This document shows positions 31,211 to 41,346 of a stretch of DNA of 64,000 bases, piece by piece. Positions within the stretch are counted from its first letter, which is position 1. Every line of letters begins with the position of its first letter. The position numbers and the translations under genes are program-made. The notes under the pieces are model-generated. The model ran no database searches. It worked only from the letters and a program-made list of their open reading frames with translations, and was not told the origin of the DNA. Source of the stretch: Phialophora verrucosa (taxonomy: Eukaryota > Ascomycota > Eurotiomycetes > Chaetothyriales > Herpotrichiellaceae); contig MSED01000014.1 in assembly GCA_002099365.1 (NCBI GenBank), positions 434,001 through 498,000 of the forward strand, read 5' to 3'.

Positions 31211-33533
31211 CTAGACTTCGAAGAACCTAGTGACCGCACTCGGCCTCCTCTCAATTCGACTGGCGCGGCGCTCCTCAATATTCTTGGCGTCGTTGGCCGC
31301 AACGATATCCTCGCCGGTTTCGGGATGATCCATCATGGACGCGTGATGTGGGAAGAAGCGATTGAAGATCCAATAGAATACGCCGGCAGCAACGAACGAA
31401 TATACATAGCCAATGGCGAACCTGCCGGAGTTGAGTTATCAGCTTAGCTCTGATCCAGCTCCGCTCAATGCTAGCTTGCGCAGAGCTTTTTGAACGTAAC
31501 TTTATCTTCTTTTCTTTTCTTTTTGGCCATGGGGCAGTGAAGGAGAGGGACTTACAAGTGTTGACCGCCAATGGAAATGCTTGTCGTGCCATTGCCAGCC
31601 ACGACAATGTTGTTAACGAAGCCAGGAAGGGGTGGGATGCAGCCGATGAAGAAAGCCGCCACAGCACGCCAATTGGTGGCGAATTTGGGCGAGTAACGGT
31701 AAATGCCGTGGAAGTCATACATGTCGGGCACAGACACATTGCGGTGTCGGACAATGAAATAGCTGTGGAACGAGATAAGCAAATTAGTGTTTATGAACGT
31801 GGCAAGCGTGGATACGTGGAATTGGGAGGGACGGACTCAGTCATGAGAATAGATGTCATGGGGCCCAGGAAAATGGTGTAGCCGCCGAGGAAAGCAAGGA
31901 ACTTGGCCGCCGATGCGAGAATTTTCCACTACATTGGTGGTCAGCGAGATAACGATAACCTTGCACGAAAGAACCCCCGTCAACTCACCGGAACAAATCC
32001 CCAGCTACCAATGAAGGCTGCAAGCAATTGACCACGACGGATGTTGATGTACTTGGGGCAGAAAGACATGAGGTCGTTGGCTGCGCTTATGGAATTGGCC
32101 GAGATGTTGATACCGAGGGTAACGATGATCAAGCCGATGGCGCCAAAGGCTGCGGCAGCCCGGCCACTATGAGATCCAGATTTCATCCACAGACCAAGGA
32201 TTTCAATCGGGTTCCAGATGACGTGGCCATATGCTGTCTGGGCCGCCGCAGCTGTGAAGATTCCAAGTAGACCAACAATGGCTGTAAAGTCGATGGTCAG
32301 CACGATCAACTCGGGCAATTTGCGGCGGTGTGACTCACTAAATATAAATGGGATGACGATTGCTTGGACGTTTTGCGCGCTGGGCTTATTGGCGTAACGC
32401 GAAAAGTCCGCTATATTGAGACCCAAAGTGGCGTAGTTGCCCAAGACCCCGTTGAGGTCTGCGAGAATAATTCTGGTCAGAGAGATGCGAAGAATGATAC
32501 GAGTGTAGAGCATTAAGCACTCACTGGAGAAAAAAGCCCAAGCAAGGACCGAGCCGTGGATGGTGGTGCCCTTGGAGATGACGGTGCTGTTACTGATAGT
32601 GCCGCCAGCCTTGTGCAATGTGTCGCCAAAGACGCCGAAGAAAATGATCGGGGCTATAACGCTCTTGAAGGCGAAGAAATATTGGACCTTGGTGTAGGGG
32701 ATGCACAGGAAGGGAAGCTGAAGGAGGAAATAAAGGAAGAATGCTATCATTCCAGCCGTGGTGATACCCTCGTCCTCGGGTATGTGATTGTGGATTCTGG
32801 CAAAGCTGGGCCAGATAGCTGTAAGTAAGACTTCCATGCATTGGCCGCCAGTGGTAGTTTGGACACTATTTACTGTCAGCCTGCCGCATTCAAGAACAGA
32901 CTGGTCAGATAAGCTCACCCGAGCCAGACAATGGCGAGGACGCAGCGGGACAAGACGACGAAGTAGCTGAAGTAGTAACCAAAGGGCATGCGTGCGAGGA
33001 CGGGAAACGGAGTGTGAAGCTGGTTTCCATGTAAGCTTTGCTTGGCCATTTTCGGAGGCACGTCACCTACAGTGGCACCCATTCTGCCATTAACGGTGAT
33101 GACAAGACCCATGATGGTGTTGCCCAGGACACAGGCGCCGATTGCCATTTTCCAGCTCAGGCCGACGGCGATCATGGAAGAAGCTGCGATGCACAAGACT
33201 CAGAACTGCCGCCTCAGAGACATCGCGTCACGACAGCGACTCACCGACTTCCCAGTTCGAGACGGCCCAAGCGTCGGCCATCCAGTACGCGACGTACGCG
33301 CCCCAATTCCATGTCCGCTTCGACGGAGGGATCGGGTCAAAATCGGCATTGGAAGCGGCCTTTGTTTTGGCAAAGCTGCTCTCCTCTTGACGGACCTCTA
33401 GGCTGAAGTGGGGGAAGCGTCTCTTGAGGACAGACCCGTGGCCAACGTCGGTAGGCTGCTCGACCGTGGAGGAGACGGTTTTGTCATCGACGTGCTTCTC
33501 ATCGTGGGAATTTTGGTCGTCGGAGGATGCCAT
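31211..33533 (-). CDS. NCS1-family nucleobase/allantoin-type permease
   Basis: Plasma-membrane H+ symporter of the nucleobase:cation symporter-1 family (Fur/Fcy-like; substrates include uracil, allantoin, uridine, cytosine). Nine exons: 33245-33533, 33071-33183, 32919-33019, 32525-32865, 32339-32458, 31989-32281, 31837-31928, 31556-31762 and 31211-31421. They sum to 1767 nt (588 aa), with twelve or so hydrophobic segments. Diagnostic stretches: TWNWGAYVAYWMADAW (start of TM1), SSMIAVGLSWKMAIGA, GNYATLGLNIADFSRYA, NISANSISAANDLMSFCPKY and NWRAVAAFFIGCIPPLPGF. The Fur branch is favoured from the last blocks, but substrate is not certain. The intron at 33020-33070 is in frame and stop-free. The intron at 31763-31836 uses a weak GTCCGT donor. 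GATA sites upstream suggest nitrogen control. Confidence 0.92.
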
Positions 33534-34223
33534 GGCTGGTGCCCGGAATGGGATGTGACAGTCTCGAGTAGATAGCCACAAGATATAGAAGAGGAGCAAG
33601 TCCTTGCAGGACGCAGTTACAGGGTCTTTATCCAAGCGTGATTATTTTCTTTTGTTACTGACGTCTGCAATCCCCGCAAATCTTTTGAGCCTCGCGGGCG
33701 TCGCTAGCCTGCGTCAACTGATAAGCCTAAAGACCCTAGCGGGGGGGTGATCGTTTTGTCAAGCCTATGACGGACGTTGCTTCTCCAAGATAAGATATAA
33801 TACTCCCCAGCCATAGGCCAAGGGAACGATCAAAATCGGCAAAGCGCCTGATCACCATGTACATAAGTGGTCGAGATAACCGACGGAGATAAGGCTGCTT
33901 CGAAACACGAGCAACGAGGTGTGACACGAAGTCGCAGTCTACCCGCAAATGGTGAACATTGGCGAACTTCCGTGAACGAGCAGCGTCCGGGATATTCAGG
34001 AAAGCAATTTACTCGGTACACTATGAGCGCAGTGGCGCCTCGGCGAGGGACTCATAGGCGCATTGACACGTTCGACCAGCCGTTATCTCGAGTGGCACGC
34101 GAGCAGCACTGCAAGGGTCTAGACTTTTACGTCAAAGTGGTTTTCGGGCAGAGGAGTCCAAGCGCGAAGCTGCGGGAACAACTTCAGAGCGTTCTTGTAG
34201 TTAATCTTTTCCAGAAGCTCAGG
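33534..34223. promoter_or_regulatory. Permease promoter with clustered GATA-factor sites
   Basis: HGATAR sites (binding consensus of AreA/Nit2-type nitrogen regulators) occur at 33719-33724, 33788-33793, 33874-33879 and 33887-33892 on the plus strand, and one as TTATCT at 34083-34088. Two of them lie 13 bp apart, as in many nitrogen-regulated promoters. Confidence 0.5.
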
Positions 34224-34328
34224 ATGGCTTTAGCATGTCCGCAATGCCGAGAAAAGAAGCGGAAATGCGATGGTGTAATGCCCCAGTGCAGAGCCTGTCT
34301 CAACGCGAGATGGATCTTGCGGCGGTAG
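34224..34328 (+). pseudogene. Orphan zinc-cluster fragment (truncated Zn2Cys6)
   Basis: ATG 34224 opens 34 codons containing CPQCREKKRKCDGVMPQCRAC, which fits the first five cysteines of a Zn2Cys6 cluster (C-x2-C-x6-C-x6-C-x2-C). The sixth cysteine and everything after it are missing: the frame ends in TAG at 34328, and nothing downstream resembles a linker or middle-homology domain. It lies 690 bp upstream of the permease on the opposite strand. Best read as the remnant of a regulator that may once have sat next to the transporter. An unrecognised intron leading to a small protein cannot be excluded. Confidence 0.5.
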
Positions 34329-35540
34329 AGCGCCTTGTACATGGTGCAAGGACAAGGCACAGAATTCTACGTGTGTGATACGAAGTTTTCCCATAGGACT
34401 CGAGGATACCGGTCAGATGGCACAGTGCAGTCTTGTATAACACCTCGTTTTGACCCTGTCGCTCAGCGAGAATCAAGCAGCTCGAGCAGCATCATGGCCA
34501 TTGCCAGAGTAGCCCCTGGAGGGCTTCCGAATCTCCCCACAAAATGTTGCTTGGTTATCAGGCTCTCCAGCAAACATGCTCCTCTGTTCGGTCCATGGGC
34601 CTCCATACCTGGCAGCTTCACCGGCCGGGCTCGTATAGAGGAGGTGGAAGCACAACACTTGCAGGCCCTGGGTAGAGGCATATTTAGTCGCCATAGTGAC
34701 TTTTCCTAGACCAGTTTGTCCTGTCCCTGCTCGGTCCTCCTCCCCTTCCTCCCCGCCTGCTATTGCCTCTTTTTCCCGTCCCCAAATCCCTTACCATGTG
34801 TTTTACTATTCCAGAGAGCCATGACACTGAATTGTGCCTGCCTCTGATTGGGTGATTGAGCTTCAATCGGTGATGCTGATAGTGGGGAAGGACATCAGGA
34901 AACGAGAAAGCAAAGAGAGGTGACTACTGATCCAGTGTACAATGTCCTCATGAGTGCTTCCAGTTTTGCCTCGACTTTCACGGGCGGCAATGGGCAAATT
35001 TTAGTGTTTGACCAGCCCCCCTTGTTTGCGCGTGTCGAGCATGGTAATGGCACCAGGACCTATCAACCTGGGGCAAACTGTTGGCGAAGAGCCATGACGC
35101 ATAGCTAAATTGCGATCACTCTAGCCTGTCATCGCTGGACACGCTGCCGCAGGCAAACAGCCCTGCTATGCCTTGGCACAACTCAACCAGCCAAAGTCTC
35201 AGCTCAGCAGATCACTGGACCCGCCCGCATTGGGGAGATTGCCTCTAGGCTATGACTTCAGTCGTCGATTGAGTAGAAGATGAGGATGAAAGGGGAGCTT
35301 TTATAGGACATGGCATCGAAGGATGGCATCTTTGTTTTTCTTCTCAATTTAAAGATGAACGAAGTGTAGTCATGGAACAAAGATATTCCGAGGTTTAACG
35401 GCGACGGACATGGAACGCGCCTGCACGCGTTGGCGTGTCAATTCGATCTCACTTTGCTGTCAGTTCCATTTCACTTCGACCCGAGCTGTCCCTCATCGAA
35501 CCTTGGATCGTTGCCCCATATCTCTGACTCTGCTACGGCC
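34329..35540. other. Intergenic, no gene seen
   Basis: 1.2 kb without a supported gene. Pyrimidine-rich run near 34730-34790. It should include the promoter of the MYND-finger gene. Confidence 0.5.
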
Positions 35541-37007
35541 ATGGTCCAAATAACGCACTCATCGCGTCTACCGGCCGCCGACATTCCTGGCACCAATTTC
35601 AAAGGCCCCCGTGGGCCATTGAAGCATCGCTGCGGGTTTTGCCTTGAGCTGAAGTCCAAACTGCTCAGATGCACGGGCTGTCAGGTGATCCGCTACTGCT
35701 CCAGGGAGCACCAAGTAGAGCACCGCCAAGAGCACAAGGCAGTCTGCAACAAGATCAAGAAATGCCGCCGCAAGGTCGACAAAGAGGATCATGCTATCCG
35801 CAATGCAACCCCCGATTTCATGACGCCCGCCAATGCATTTGAAACTCACGTGGGTCACTTCTGGGGTATGCTCAACACTTGAGATTACATGCGTGCACGG
35901 TTCGAATTGGCAGATACTGTCCGCAGATTAGGAACACTGGACGGCGTCACTGAGGCTCTCGACCACATGCGGGATATGCTACGGCTGTGCCGAAGCGATA
36001 ACATGGGTGTACGAGACCTCATACCTCCAATGATGCTCCAGCTAGATCAAGACGGGGAATGTTATGATTTCATCAAGTGGTATGCGACGGAAGGCCAGCG
36101 GAGCGACTATGACTGGGGTGACACGGATTTGCCCATGCTCAACGTCAAAGGCGCGAATGTGCTTGAAGACGTCACATACCTGGACGACCGAAAGTTTGGA
36201 GATCTCCAACATGCCTCTGCGGTGATGCTGCTCAAATTGAAACTGCTCGTCGACATCATCAACATCAAGCTTGTTCGAAAAGTCATTGCAGCCCGGTTGC
36301 CTCCTGAGCTATGGGGACGGGTCGAGGTCCACGTTCCCCGGCGCCCAATTAGCGCCCGGTGGGTAGGGAAACCCTATGACAACATCACGGGCGCGCAGCG
36401 CGATCTTGAAGTCCAGGTCAAGATGCTCTCCAGAATCATATGGGACCTCAACGAGTACTTTACTGTCGCGATTTTGGACCCCGAAGAGTCCCTGGCTAGC
36501 CCACCAGGATACTATTCACCAGGCTCACCTGAGGAGGCAGAATTGCTTCTTCAGTACAGCTACACAGCTTGGTGGCAACACGAGGGCGTGTTGGAGCTGC
36601 TGCAGTCCGCCAAGTCCATCGCAGGCAAGGACTCGGAGGATGAGATCGAGGGTATGATGAAGAGCACGACCTTCAAAAGAAATCCTGGCTCACACAGGAG
36701 CAAGGAAGAATTGCTGGATGACGTGAGTCGCAATCGACTTTGGGGATATCTTGAAGATGCCGTGGCCGATGCCATGAGTTTGAGCGAAAATCGTCCGTCC
36801 GATGTCAGGAGGGTACAGACAAGACAGTGGTACCGAGAAGAATTCGGAGACGAAGACGAAGACGAAGACGAAGACGAAGATGAAGATGAAGACGAAGACG
36901 AAGACGAAGATGAAGATGAAGACGAAGACGAAGATGAAGATGAAGACGAAGACGAAGACGACGAAGAAGATGAGGAGGATGATTATTGCGATAGCGACTC
37001 AGAGTGA
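35541..37007 (+). pseudogene. MYND zinc-finger protein interrupted by one in-frame TGA
   Basis: Reading from ATG 35541, a MYND finger spans about residues 30-72 (CGFC, CTGC, YCSREHQVEHRQEHKAVC, with His in place of one usual Cys). At codon 114 (35880-35882) a TGA interrupts the text GHFWGMLNT-stop-DYMRARFEL. The same frame then stays open for 375 codons to 37007, with a well-formed domain (DMLRLCRSDNMGVRDLIPPM and others) and an Asp/Glu repeat tail. As I recall, related fungal proteins carry Arg at the interrupted position, so CGA to TGA is the simplest change. No intron can remove it. Products could be a 113-aa MYND stub, a 372-aa protein from ATG 35889, or full length by readthrough. Function of the family unknown. 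Confidence 0.75.
36846..36965. repeat. GAAGAC hexanucleotide array coding for an Asp-Glu tail
   Basis: About 20 tandem GAA-GAY hexamers. GAC and GAT alternate in blocks (runs of two or more GAC then two GAT), showing a higher-order period of roughly 24-30 bp. It encodes the acidic C-terminus of the MYND gene. Confidence 0.9.
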
Positions 37008-37733
37008 TGTGGACGCTCCCACTGCTGGAGAGGCGTTACCTATCACCAGCGCACCCACGCACTCGCAGTGATCAGCCAGAGAAAGGTGTGTTAGAGACAA
37101 TATCGGGCGTTCGGAATTCTCAGAAACATGGGCAAGCTGAAGGGTCCAGATTGATACTGTACAACATGGTGCCGGTCTTCGGAGGACTGTCATATGATTG
37201 GAGGAAATTTCAGGGAGACTGTTCATGTTTAACAATACTCCCTACTGTACAGTTACTATTGCAGCGAAGCTTAGATGTGATGTTTTCCAATATTCCCCTG
37301 CACAACTATCGAAACCTACCCCAATCCAGTATGTACGAAGGCTGGCACGTCGCGGCGTTGACAAATCCACGCCAACCCGGAAACGTCGTCAGGGCAAGCC
37401 CACCGGGTGCTCTCAAGCGCCATTGTCCAGACGCATGGGATCTCGTGGAAGAGTGAGTCTAGCATCGTGCTCGAGACTGGGATATGTGGCGCAATCGCGG
37501 CCATGGACATGACGCCAGCGACAAGTTGGTTCTCGTCCGTCTGTGTCCCCTTCACAACCCGATAGGCGAGGATGATAAAGTTTAGCTGGCTTTGACGGGG
37601 AAGTGAAGTTTGATCGGAGTAAAATTTTGATGTGATCGTCCGGTGGAGGTTGTTCTACAACGAACACAGAGTGTCATCTACAGTGTCCATAATAGAGAGC
37701 ATCATCTCAGTGTCTCATATCACAGAGCGTCAT
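37008..37733. other. Intergenic between convergent genes, no gene seen
   Basis: 726 bp between the MYND gene and NTH1 stops. Close to NTH1 there is an imperfect repeat of GTGTCATCTACAGTGTCCA, with copies near 37671 and 37725. No gene is recognised. Confidence 0.5.
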
Positions 37734-39125
37734 CTACTGTGTCCAGAGGTGCCTCTCACACGAGTCCACCAGCTCCTCCTTGATGGTCAATATCTTTTGC
37801 TCGTGTTCCTCGACCTTCACGGGCTCAGCAAGCGTATCGGCCTGGATCTCGACTTTCTCTTTCTTCACCCTCCTCTCGCTGGCCTTCCACCCCCGGACCT
37901 CAGCCTTGCACAAGCCCGTGCCTGCCAAATCACACTCCCCACACCTCCGTCCCACGGGCAAACAGACCGTCTGTCCCAGGCCGACCAACATCTTGTTGAT
38001 CTCGTGCCATTTGTCCCGCGGCAACCACCCCTCCAGCCACATCCTCGTCTCCTCGGGCGTCTTCGTCTTGTGCCACCCCCACAGATTCGTGATCCGGTGG
38101 ACGTGCACGTCCACGCCGATGCCCTCGTCCTTGCCCCACGCGGCCGACATGCACAAATACGCCATCTTGGGCCCCACGCCGGGGAGGCGCACCAGGCCTT
38201 CAACACTGTCGGGGATGTCGGAGTTGTACTCATCCCTCAGGATCGTGGCCACCTGCTTGATGTACTTTGTCTTGTTGTTGTGGAAGCCGACCTTGCCAAT
38301 CAGGCTATCCAGCCATTTCGCGTCGCACGAGATGACGTTCTCGACCGTCAGAGCGGATTGCGCGACCTTGCCTTCCCCATCATCGCAGCCCCGTGGCCCC
38401 AGCTCGGTGTGGAGGCGCTGCATCGCCGCCGCTGTGACGGTATCCTTCGTCTGGGAGGAGAGCATGAGCGCGGTCAGTGTGTGGTATCTCTTGTCGCGCG
38501 GCGGGGCACCCCGCCAGTACAGATCTTCACATCCCATGGTGTCGACCGGGGCGGTGGGGTTGCGCTGCCGCATGGCTTTGATGGTGCTGTAGATTTCCTC
38601 CCAGTTGGAGGGTGCTTCGAAACGTACCCGTCCTGTTCCTCCCCGAGATGGAGAGACTGTTCTTCGGGCCGGGATCTTGGGCTTTGCTCTCGCTCGCACC
38701 TGAGAACGTCTAGATAAGACGGCCTCGTCGGCGTTGGCGTCTGCGGTGTCATCTTCGACCATCCGAGGCGATGTGTACGTCGTCTCTTGCTTCGTCACTG
38801 TCTCGGCCACCACGGTATTCTTCAAAGGCGCCTCGGCCCCGAGTTTCCTCTTTCTGCTCGAACCCGGAGAGGGAGGGATTGAGTCCTCGATATCTGGAAT
38901 TAGACAGCTCCTCGGGCGCTCATCGCCTTCCATGGTCCCAACTCCTCGTCCTTCCTGCTCTTCTTCACTCTCCTCCTTCTCCTCCTTCACCTCGACTTGT
39001 CCATCATACCCAAGTGCGAAGGATGCCAGCCGCTTCGAACTCCTCGTCGTTCGCCCCGTGCGCGCGTTCGGCGACAAGGCAGAGAAGATCCGCGTCGTGT
39101 CCTGAGAGATACGGGACGTGCGCAT
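37734..39125 (-). CDS. NTH1: Endonuclease III homologue, bifunctional DNA glycosylase/AP lyase
   Basis: Base-excision repair enzyme that removes oxidised pyrimidines and cleaves the abasic site. Single exon, 463 aa. An acidic and Lys-rich N-terminal extension of about 170 residues, probably with nuclear and mitochondrial targeting information, precedes the catalytic core. The helix-hairpin-helix reads LPGVGPK at 314-320 with the Schiff-base Lys320. The catalytic Asp is Asp339 in GVDVHVHR. Cysteines for a 4Fe-4S cluster are at 388, 395, 398 and 406; the last gap is seven residues rather than the usual five. A C-terminal tail of about 50 residues is charged. Divergent from PEX4, 479 bp away. 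Identification is very secure. Confidence 0.95.
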   Translation of the reverse strand: MRTSRISQDTTRIFSALSPNARTGRTTRSSKRLASFALGYDGQVEVKEEKEESEEEQEGRGVGTMEGDERPRSCLIPDIEDSIPPSPGSSRKRKLGAEAPLKNTVVAETVTKQETTYTSPRMVEDDTADANADEAVLSRRSQVRARAKPKIPARRTVSPSRGGTGRVRFEAPSNWEEIYSTIKAMRQRNPTAPVDTMGCEDLYWRGAPPRDKRYHTLTALMLSSQTKDTVTAAAMQRLHTELGPRGCDDGEGKVAQSALTVENVISCDAKWLDSLIGKVGFHNNKTKYIKQVATILRDEYNSDIPDSVEGLVRLPGVGPKMAYLCMSAAWGKDEGIGVDVHVHRITNLWGWHKTKTPEETRMWLEGWLPRDKWHEINKMLVGLGQTVCLPVGRRCGECDLAGTGLCKAEVRGWKASERRVKKEKVEIQADTLAEPVKVEEHEQKILTIKEELVDSCERHLWTQ

Positions 39126-39604
39126 GTTGAAAAGACTGGGCGCAAGGCTGGAAGCAGGTATAACAGGCTAAAAGGAGACTTTCAACTTGATGTGGCCGTC
39201 CGGAGTAGAAGAAAGACACTCGTTCAACTGGTGTTGCATTCACTCCCCCGTGCGCGATGATGGCCTGTGCAGAACTGTAAATGACTGCAGGGATCGCGTC
39301 TAGGGACTTTTAGCGGGTCTCCGCCCCCCGCGATTAAGGCGCGCAGATGAAGATCAGGCACAACCTCGGCTGGACTTCGAGGCTCGAGGCTTGGAGCTTA
39401 AGCTGATTGATTGATTGATGTGATGAGGCTGCCCTGCCAACACCAATGCTTCACTCCATACACGTTCCTGAGCGTCCGTCCCCAACTTGCACTAATTACA
39501 CCGTATACTGCGTGCATTGACTGTACAGTGGCTGTACAGAGCTCTTTTGGCCTTTGGTCGTCACCCGCCCTCCCTCGCTCCGCCACTTCCTGTGTGCCGC
39601 AACC
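39126..39604. promoter_or_regulatory. Bidirectional promoter NTH1/PEX4
   Basis: 479 bp between divergent starts. Contains a short TTGA/TGAT repeat (about 39402-39420). No specific operator was identified. Confidence 0.45.
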
Positions 39605-40174
39605 ATGACATCCACCCCGCGGTCCAGCAAGTCGTCGACCAAAAGCGCGCTCCGCCGCCTGACGCAGGAGCTTGCGGAACTGCAGACCAACCCCAACGAA
39701 GCGGTCCTCCACCTCGGCCCCTCTAACGACGAGGACCTCTTCCAGTGGGAAGCGGTGCTCAAGGGTCCCCGCGACCCGGCGTCCCCCTACTTCGGCGGCC
39801 TGTGGCTGTTGTCAATTGCCGTGCCGCCCACCTACCCGATGGTACCGCCCAAGGTGACGTTCATCACCCCGATCTGCCATCCGAACGTGCACTTCTCGAC
39901 CGGCGAGATCTGCCTGACGCTGTTGAGCGGCGAGCACTGGGCCCCGGTGTACACGCTGTCCACGACCATGGGGGCCATCCAGCAGCTGCTGAGCACGCCG
40001 GGGTTGGACAGTCCATTGAACGTGGATGTCGCGAACCTGTATAGGGAGAATGATACCGTGGGGGCCGAGGGCCTGGTGAGGTTCTGGACCGGCGCTAAGA
40101 GGTGGGCTGGCGAGGGTAAGGGCGGCTGGTTGAGTGAGAGGAGGAAGGGCACGGGTGGGAAGCTGGGCGAGTAG
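39605..40174 (+). CDS. PEX4: Peroxin-4, E2 ubiquitin-conjugating enzyme
   Basis: Peroxisome-associated E2 that mono-ubiquitinates the receptor Pex5 for recycling; in yeast it is anchored by Pex22. Single exon, 189 aa, from ATG 39605. The UBC fold is visible throughout. The HPN motif is at 92-94, and the active-site cysteine is Cys103 in HFSTGEICLTLL. That context, together with TLSTTMGAIQQLLSTPG and SPLNVDVANLYR, is typical of Pex4 rather than other E2s. A Gly/Lys-rich tail of about 25 residues follows the fold. No introns, and the coding GC appears high. Alternative: another E2 of the same branch, but Pex4 is favoured. Confidence 0.85.
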   Translation: MTSTPRSSKSSTKSALRRLTQELAELQTNPNEAVLHLGPSNDEDLFQWEAVLKGPRDPASPYFGGLWLLSIAVPPTYPMVPPKVTFITPICHPNVHFSTGEICLTLLSGEHWAPVYTLSTTMGAIQQLLSTPGLDSPLNVDVANLYRENDTVGAEGLVRFWTGAKRWAGEGKGGWLSERRKGTGGKLGE

Positions 40175-41346
40175 ACACCGCGCGCACTCGATGGTTGTTG
40201 TGATACATTTGTGTTTATGGAACGAGCAGGGTCCACGTGCGGTGCCACGCATGTACAAGCAGGCGTTGTGTCGTGTCCTGTCCAGCCGTATTCATGTGTA
40301 TACGTTACGGTGTATGGCGTTTTGGAGCCACGGACATCGTTATGAACCTGTGTGTATGTATGTATGTGTCTCTGCGTCGAATCTTGAGGAACATACCGCG
40401 ACGGGCCATGTACAAAGTTTACAGATGTACTAGGACCAGCTTCGGCTTTCCAGCAACGCCATACGATACCATGTCAGTCGCCGCCTTGAGTGCATAATCT
40501 CATGTCAACCGAATGGCTCAGCTGGCCGACTCGGTGATCTGAGGTTGCTTCGTCCAGCTCGTTTCGTTCCCATGAGCCCGAGATATCTTGATCACTGTGG
40601 TCGGCTACAGGACATAGCGCGTCCTCATGTGCGCAAGCCCTCGAGTCCAACGCGACATTCTTCACAGCTGTGGTCAGGGCATTTTCACCTTCGCATCGCG
40701 CAACAGCCCACCATGGCCATCTTATTCGCATGCACTGTTCCAGTCGTTTCCTGACAACATTATCATAGCAGAAGGTCATCTCACCGACTGGCCCAGCTTG
40801 TGCAGGAAGTGCTTGGTCATAGAGGTCCTACTCGAAGATGTTTAAAAGGTAGATTGTAACAACTCAAGAGTTCTAGAGTTGATTAGCATTCCGCAGCACT
40901 TAAAATGGTCAAGGGGTCTGTTGGTCGGCTATCATGACAAAATCCCCGAGAGACTCTATGTCCTTCCCAAGTAATCTTCGGAGTCATGGTATAGTGAGGC
41001 ATCGATTGTGGCATGGGGATTCAGACTCTGTCGGCGGTTTTCTCAGACCGCAGAGAGCTGGTAAATCCCGAAGTCCTCTAGCCCTTACAAAGTACCAGAG
41101 AGCAATGGCTGTGTGAGGCACCTGTGAGGTAAACATCTCCTGGTGCTTATGTAAGGAACTCGCTACCTGAGGGTGATGCCGCTAAGCGCCAATGTGGAAT
41201 CCGGAGAATCGGGGCAGAATTTTTCCGTATCAAATCATTTTGAGGTTCAAGTGAAAACACAGTGAATTCTTTCTTCGCCCTGGGTATTTCCGCTTAGTTG
41301 GAGAGGTGGGAATCTTGTGGGCGATTCTCGAGGGACTGCAGTCGCA
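40175..41346. other. Intergenic, no gene seen
   Basis: 1.17 kb between PEX4 and URB2, both on the plus strand. Short GTAT repeats near 40352-40366. A tRNA-like A-box phrase near 40512 has no matching B-box and was rejected. Confidence 0.5.

Noticed and set aside
37004..37456. 150-codon plus-strand frame after the MYND gene
   Set aside because: It starts inside the MYND stop region, has no motif, and its composition looks non-coding.
40505..40580. Possible tRNA (phrase GGCTCAGCTGG resembling an A-box)
   Set aside because: No B-box (GGTTCGANNCC) at a suitable distance and no cloverleaf can be drawn.
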